A DNA stretch of 7,088 bases, taken from JAZNLR01 sp045579195 (GTDB lineage: Bacteria > Bacillota > Clostridia > Christensenellales > CAMQZB01). Numbering within the stretch: the stretch's first letter is position 1; each line of letters starts with the position of its first letter. Of the stretch, positions 5,371 to 7,088 are shown piece by piece. Where the stretch lies: contig JAZNLR010000130.1 of the NCBI GenBank assembly GCA_045579195.1, positions 1 to 7,088 on the forward strand, read 5' to 3'. Under the pieces are notes generated by a model. It was not told where the DNA came from and searched no databases. It was given only the letters and a program-made list of their open reading frames with translations. Both the position numbers and the translations under genes were made by a program.

Positions 5371-6774
5371 TTATCCCTCCGTGACGGAAGCATTCATTTC
5401 TGCCGCTTCCTGTTCTTTCTTTAAGAAGACCTTGCGAACTGCATGGATCGCAAGCGGAATGAAGATGACAACGACCGAGATCTCCGCAATGGGGTACGCA
5501 AACCAGACGCCGTCAATGCCGAACAGGCTGCTAAGCAGGAGCGCGACGGGAAGAATGAATCCGAGCTGACGCAGAACGGAAACCATCATGGACGTAAAAC
5601 CGCGGCCGATCGATTGGAACATCGTCGTGAGGATGATTCCGAATGCGGCAGGGATAAAGCACCATGAAATCGTGCGGAGCGCAGAGATACCCTGTGTGAG
5701 GAATTCGCCTTTTGCGTTGAACATTTGCAGGAGAGTTCCGGGGAAAATCTGGAAGATCAAGAGCCCAACTGTCATAATGCAGAATGCAGAGAGAATGGCA
5801 AGCTTGACAGTCTTCATAAAGCGCTGTTTATTGTTTGCGCCGTAATTATATCCCAAAATGGGCATCGTTCCTTGCGACAGACCGAAGACAGGCATAAAGA
5901 TGAAGGACTGCAACTTGAAGTATGCTCCCAAAATGGAGATTGCATAAGGCGAGTGATTCTTGATGATGGCGTTCATCGTGGTCGTGGTGAACGAGCCGAT
6001 GATGTTCATCACCGCAGAGGGAAGACCAATTCGAATGATCTGCGAGAGGTATTTCCACTTTGGTGTGAAGAAGTTTTTGAGGGAAATGGAGACGTCGTGT
6101 TTCTTTGTGAAGAAGACGAGCGCACAGAATGCCATCGAACAGAACTGGCCGATGACGGTTGCAATCGCCGCACCCTTCGTTCCCATCGCAGGAAGACCGA
6201 GATATCCGAAGATGAAGATGGGGTCGAGAATGATGTTGACCACCGCGCCGATGATCTGTGAGATCATGGGGATGATCATGTTGCCCGTTGCCTGCAGAAC
6301 GCGGGAGAGGAAGATCTCAATGAAAAAGGCAACGGAGAAACCCATGACAATGCTTAAGTAATCCACGCCAAGCTGGATGGTCTCTGAGTCATTGGAGAAC
6401 ATCTTGAGGAAGGGCGGGATCATAAACAAGCTCAAAATCAAAAAGAAGGCGTAAACTAAAACGGCGAGAAAGAGCCCGTTTGCTGCCGTTTTATTCGCTT
6501 CTTTATGGCGTTTTTCTCCAAGGAAGCGCGCAATCGTTGCGTTGCTTCCGACTCCGATTCCGATGGCAAAGCCCACCATCAGCGTTTGAATGGGGAATGC
6601 AGTTGAGACCGCTTCAAAGGCCTTGTCCGAAAATTGCGAGACGAAAATGCTGTCCACAACGTTGTAAAGGGACTGAATGAGCATAGAGAACATTGCCGGA
6701 ATCGACATCTTGAAGAGAAGCTTTCCGATGGACATTGTTCCCATCTTTGCGGATTTCATGGTTTCCTGTTGCAT
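5371..6774 (-). CDS. MATE-family multidrug/metabolite exporter
   Basis: This 467-residue protein of about 12 membrane helices has the two pseudo-symmetric halves of MATE (MatE) exporters, which expel cationic drugs or metabolites using Na+ or H+ gradients. Signs include NVVDSIFVSQFSD (39-50, with the helix-1 Asp41), IGVGSNATIARFLG (73-86), the QATGN loop (161-165), NIILDPIFIFGYLGL (180-194) and GTKGAAIATVIGQ (198-210). The second half has KLQSFIFMPVFGLSQG (287-302), GYNYGA (308-313) and QSIGRG (387-392), which mirrors QATGN. It resembles the MepA/DinF-like branch of Firmicutes. The ATG at 6774 was chosen because an in-frame TGA just upstream excludes a longer protein; the AAGGAG site is 15 nt away, longer than usual, with a small stem-loop filling the gap. 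Met6 would be even farther. It is the first gene of the operon with ung. Substrate unknown. Confidence 0.94.
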   Translation of the reverse strand: MQQETMKSAKMGTMSIGKLLFKMSIPAMFSMLIQSLYNVVDSIFVSQFSDKAFEAVSTAFPIQTLMVGFAIGIGVGSNATIARFLGEKRHKEANKTAANGLFLAVLVYAFFLILSLFMIPPFLKMFSNDSETIQLGVDYLSIVMGFSVAFFIEIFLSRVLQATGNMIIPMISQIIGAVVNIILDPIFIFGYLGLPAMGTKGAAIATVIGQFCSMAFCALVFFTKKHDVSISLKNFFTPKWKYLSQIIRIGLPSAVMNIIGSFTTTTMNAIIKNHSPYAISILGAYFKLQSFIFMPVFGLSQGTMPILGYNYGANNKQRFMKTVKLAILSAFCIMTVGLLIFQIFPGTLLQMFNAKGEFLTQGISALRTISWCFIPAAFGIILTTMFQSIGRGFTSMMVSVLRQLGFILPVALLLSSLFGIDGVWFAYPIAEISVVVIFIPLAIHAVRKVFLKKEQEAAEMNASVTEG

Positions 6775-6795
6775 TTTTGGTTTTCAAAACTCCTT
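6775..6795 (-). promoter_or_regulatory. MATE ribosome binding site with stem-loop spacer
   Basis: AAGGAG (6790-6795) is separated from the ATG at 6774 by exactly 15 nt that read TTTTG-AAAAC-CAAAA, a 5-bp stem with a 5-nt loop. Folding would shorten the effective spacing. The stem is weak (one G-C pair), so a functional role is uncertain. Confidence 0.4.
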
Positions 6796-6811
6796 CGTGT
6801 ATACAAGAGCA

Positions 6812-6840
6812 ATTATAGCAAAAGCACAGTAAATAGTCAA
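6812..6840 (-). promoter_or_regulatory. Sigma-A promoter of the MATE-ung operon
   Basis: Read on the minus strand, -35 TTGACT (6835-6840, 5 of 6 consensus) and -10 TATAAT (6812-6817) have a 17-bp spacer, with TGC before the -10 giving an extended -10. The predicted start near 6805 gives a leader of about 30 nt. Confidence 0.85.
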
Positions 6841-6896
6841 CAATCCGCTTTCGTCTGTACACGTTCTCTTTTTTTGGAAGAAAACTCCAGTGTTTT

Positions 6897-6914
6897 GCAA
6901 GGGAAAATCCTTGC
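6897..6914. promoter_or_regulatory. Inverted repeat overlapping the sulfatase -35 region, candidate regulator site
   Basis: GCAAGG (6897-6902) and CCTTGC (6909-6914) form a perfect 6-bp palindrome with a 6-bp centre. Its right arm overlaps the poor -35 (TTGCGT, 6911-6916) of the sulfatase promoter. The centre falls about 40 bp before the predicted transcription start. No U-tract follows on either strand, so it is not a terminator. Confidence 0.35.
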
Positions 6915-6939
6915 GTTTTGCGGATAAAAAAAGTATAAT
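6911..6939 (+). promoter_or_regulatory. Probable promoter of the sulfatase gene (good -10, weak -35)
   Basis: A perfect TATAAT at 6934-6939 is paired at 17 bp with only TTGCGT (6911-6916, 3 of 6 consensus). The predicted start is near 6946, giving a leader of about 42 nt with GAGG (6976-6979) before the ATG. The weak -35, unlike the other promoters here, suggests dependence on an activator or lower expression. Confidence 0.6.
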
Positions 6940-6946
6940 AAGAGCG

Positions 6947-6960
6947 GCGAAGAAATTCGC
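6947..6960 (+). repeat. GAAA-tetraloop hairpin at the 5' end of the sulfatase transcript
   Basis: GCGAA-GAAA-TTCGC forms a perfect 5-bp stem closed by a GNRA tetraloop, starting within about 1 nt of the predicted transcription start. Such 5'-end stem-loops can protect an mRNA. No function is shown here. Confidence 0.4.
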
Positions 6961-6987
6961 AAATTCTGTTTTTTCGAGGAATGCGTT

Positions 6988-7088
6988 ATGCAAAAACGAC
7001 CCAATATTATCTTTGTTTTGACCGATGACCAGTCTCACTGGGCGTACTCCAGAAAGACGCACGAACTCAAGACGCCCACCATGGAAGG
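6988..7088 (+). CDS. Sulfatase-family hydrolase, N-terminal 33 codons only (cut by window end)
   Basis: The frame from ATG 6988 is open to the window end. It starts MQKRPNIIFVLTDDQ, the classic N-terminus of alkaline-phosphatase-superfamily sulfatases: a PNIIF/VL beta strand followed by Asp13-Asp14, which ligate the active-site metal. Trp18 and LKTPTME (27-33) fit the following family segment, normally W-x-L ... TPNLD. No signal peptide is visible, so the enzyme may be cytoplasmic, perhaps acting on imported sulfated oligosaccharides. The C/S-x-P-x-R site that is converted to formylglycine lies beyond the window, so catalytic competence cannot be judged. A GAGG site 8 nt upstream supports this start; the nearby ATG at 6981 is in another frame. 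The gene is divergent from the MATE-ung operon. Confidence 0.82.
   Translation, partial: MQKRPNIIFVLTDDQSHWAYSRKTHELKTPTME

Noticed and set aside
5725..6261. 178-codon plus-strand open frame antisense to the MATE gene
   Set aside because: The reverse of a hydrophobic membrane gene gives a highly charged translation; there is no ribosome site, and the MATE gene fully explains the region.
6981..7088. ATG at 6981 as the sulfatase start
   Set aside because: It is in a different frame from the PNIIFVLTDDQ sequence and lies only 1 nt after the GAGG site. The ATG at 6988 fits both family and spacing.

Overview
The window looks like ordinary chromosomal DNA of a low-to-mid GC Firmicute, most likely an uncultured anaerobic Clostridia-type bacterium. 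This is inferred from near-consensus sigma-A promoters, strong GGAGG-type ribosome binding sites, compact U-tailed intrinsic terminators, and the family mix (M29 aminopeptidase, Na/Pi cotransporter with a PhoU tail, MATE exporter, sulfatase). No species-level assignment can be made. I see no rRNA, tRNA, CRISPR array, insertion sequence, integrase or phage gene.

Layout, left to right. (1) The 3' end of a plus-strand gene for a Thr/Ile/Gly-rich protein that looks like part of a right-handed beta-helix (to 455). (2) A 13-bp bidirectional terminator (489-519) shared with the convergent gene that follows. (3) A minus-strand M29-family metallo-aminopeptidase (537-1766). (4) A 150-bp divergent intergenic region with two back-to-back promoters, each with perfect TTGACA and TATAAT hexamers and a 17-bp spacer. 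(5) A plus-strand PAP2-family membrane phosphatase (1917-2780). (6) A second bidirectional terminator (2793-2823). (7) A minus-strand Na/Pi cotransporter family protein with a C-terminal PhoU-like domain (2839-4473). (8) An AT-rich region of about 220 bp holding that gene's own promoter and a leader of about 170 nt. (9) A minus-strand operon of a MATE exporter (5371-6774) followed after 5 nt by uracil-DNA glycosylase ung (4697-5365). (10) A divergent control region of about 210 bp. (11) The first 33 codons of a plus-strand sulfatase, cut by the window end.

The genes do not form one pathway. They are housekeeping or transport functions: peptide turnover, membrane lipid-phosphate hydrolysis, phosphate transport, drug or metabolite export with DNA repair, and probably sulfated-glycan scavenging. 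The beta-helix and sulfatase genes at the edges hint at a surface, glycan-using lifestyle, but both are partial.

The most interesting non-coding structure is the leader of the Na/Pi cotransporter gene. A consensus extended -10 promoter is followed by stem-loops and a 15-bp hairpin with a U-rich tail just before the ribosome binding site. A 34-codon open frame begins at the predicted transcription start and stops inside the loop of that hairpin. This reads as a possible transcription attenuator or leader-peptide switch, or else a short terminated RNA. It is a hypothesis from sequence only. I found no convincing wholly new multi-gene system.
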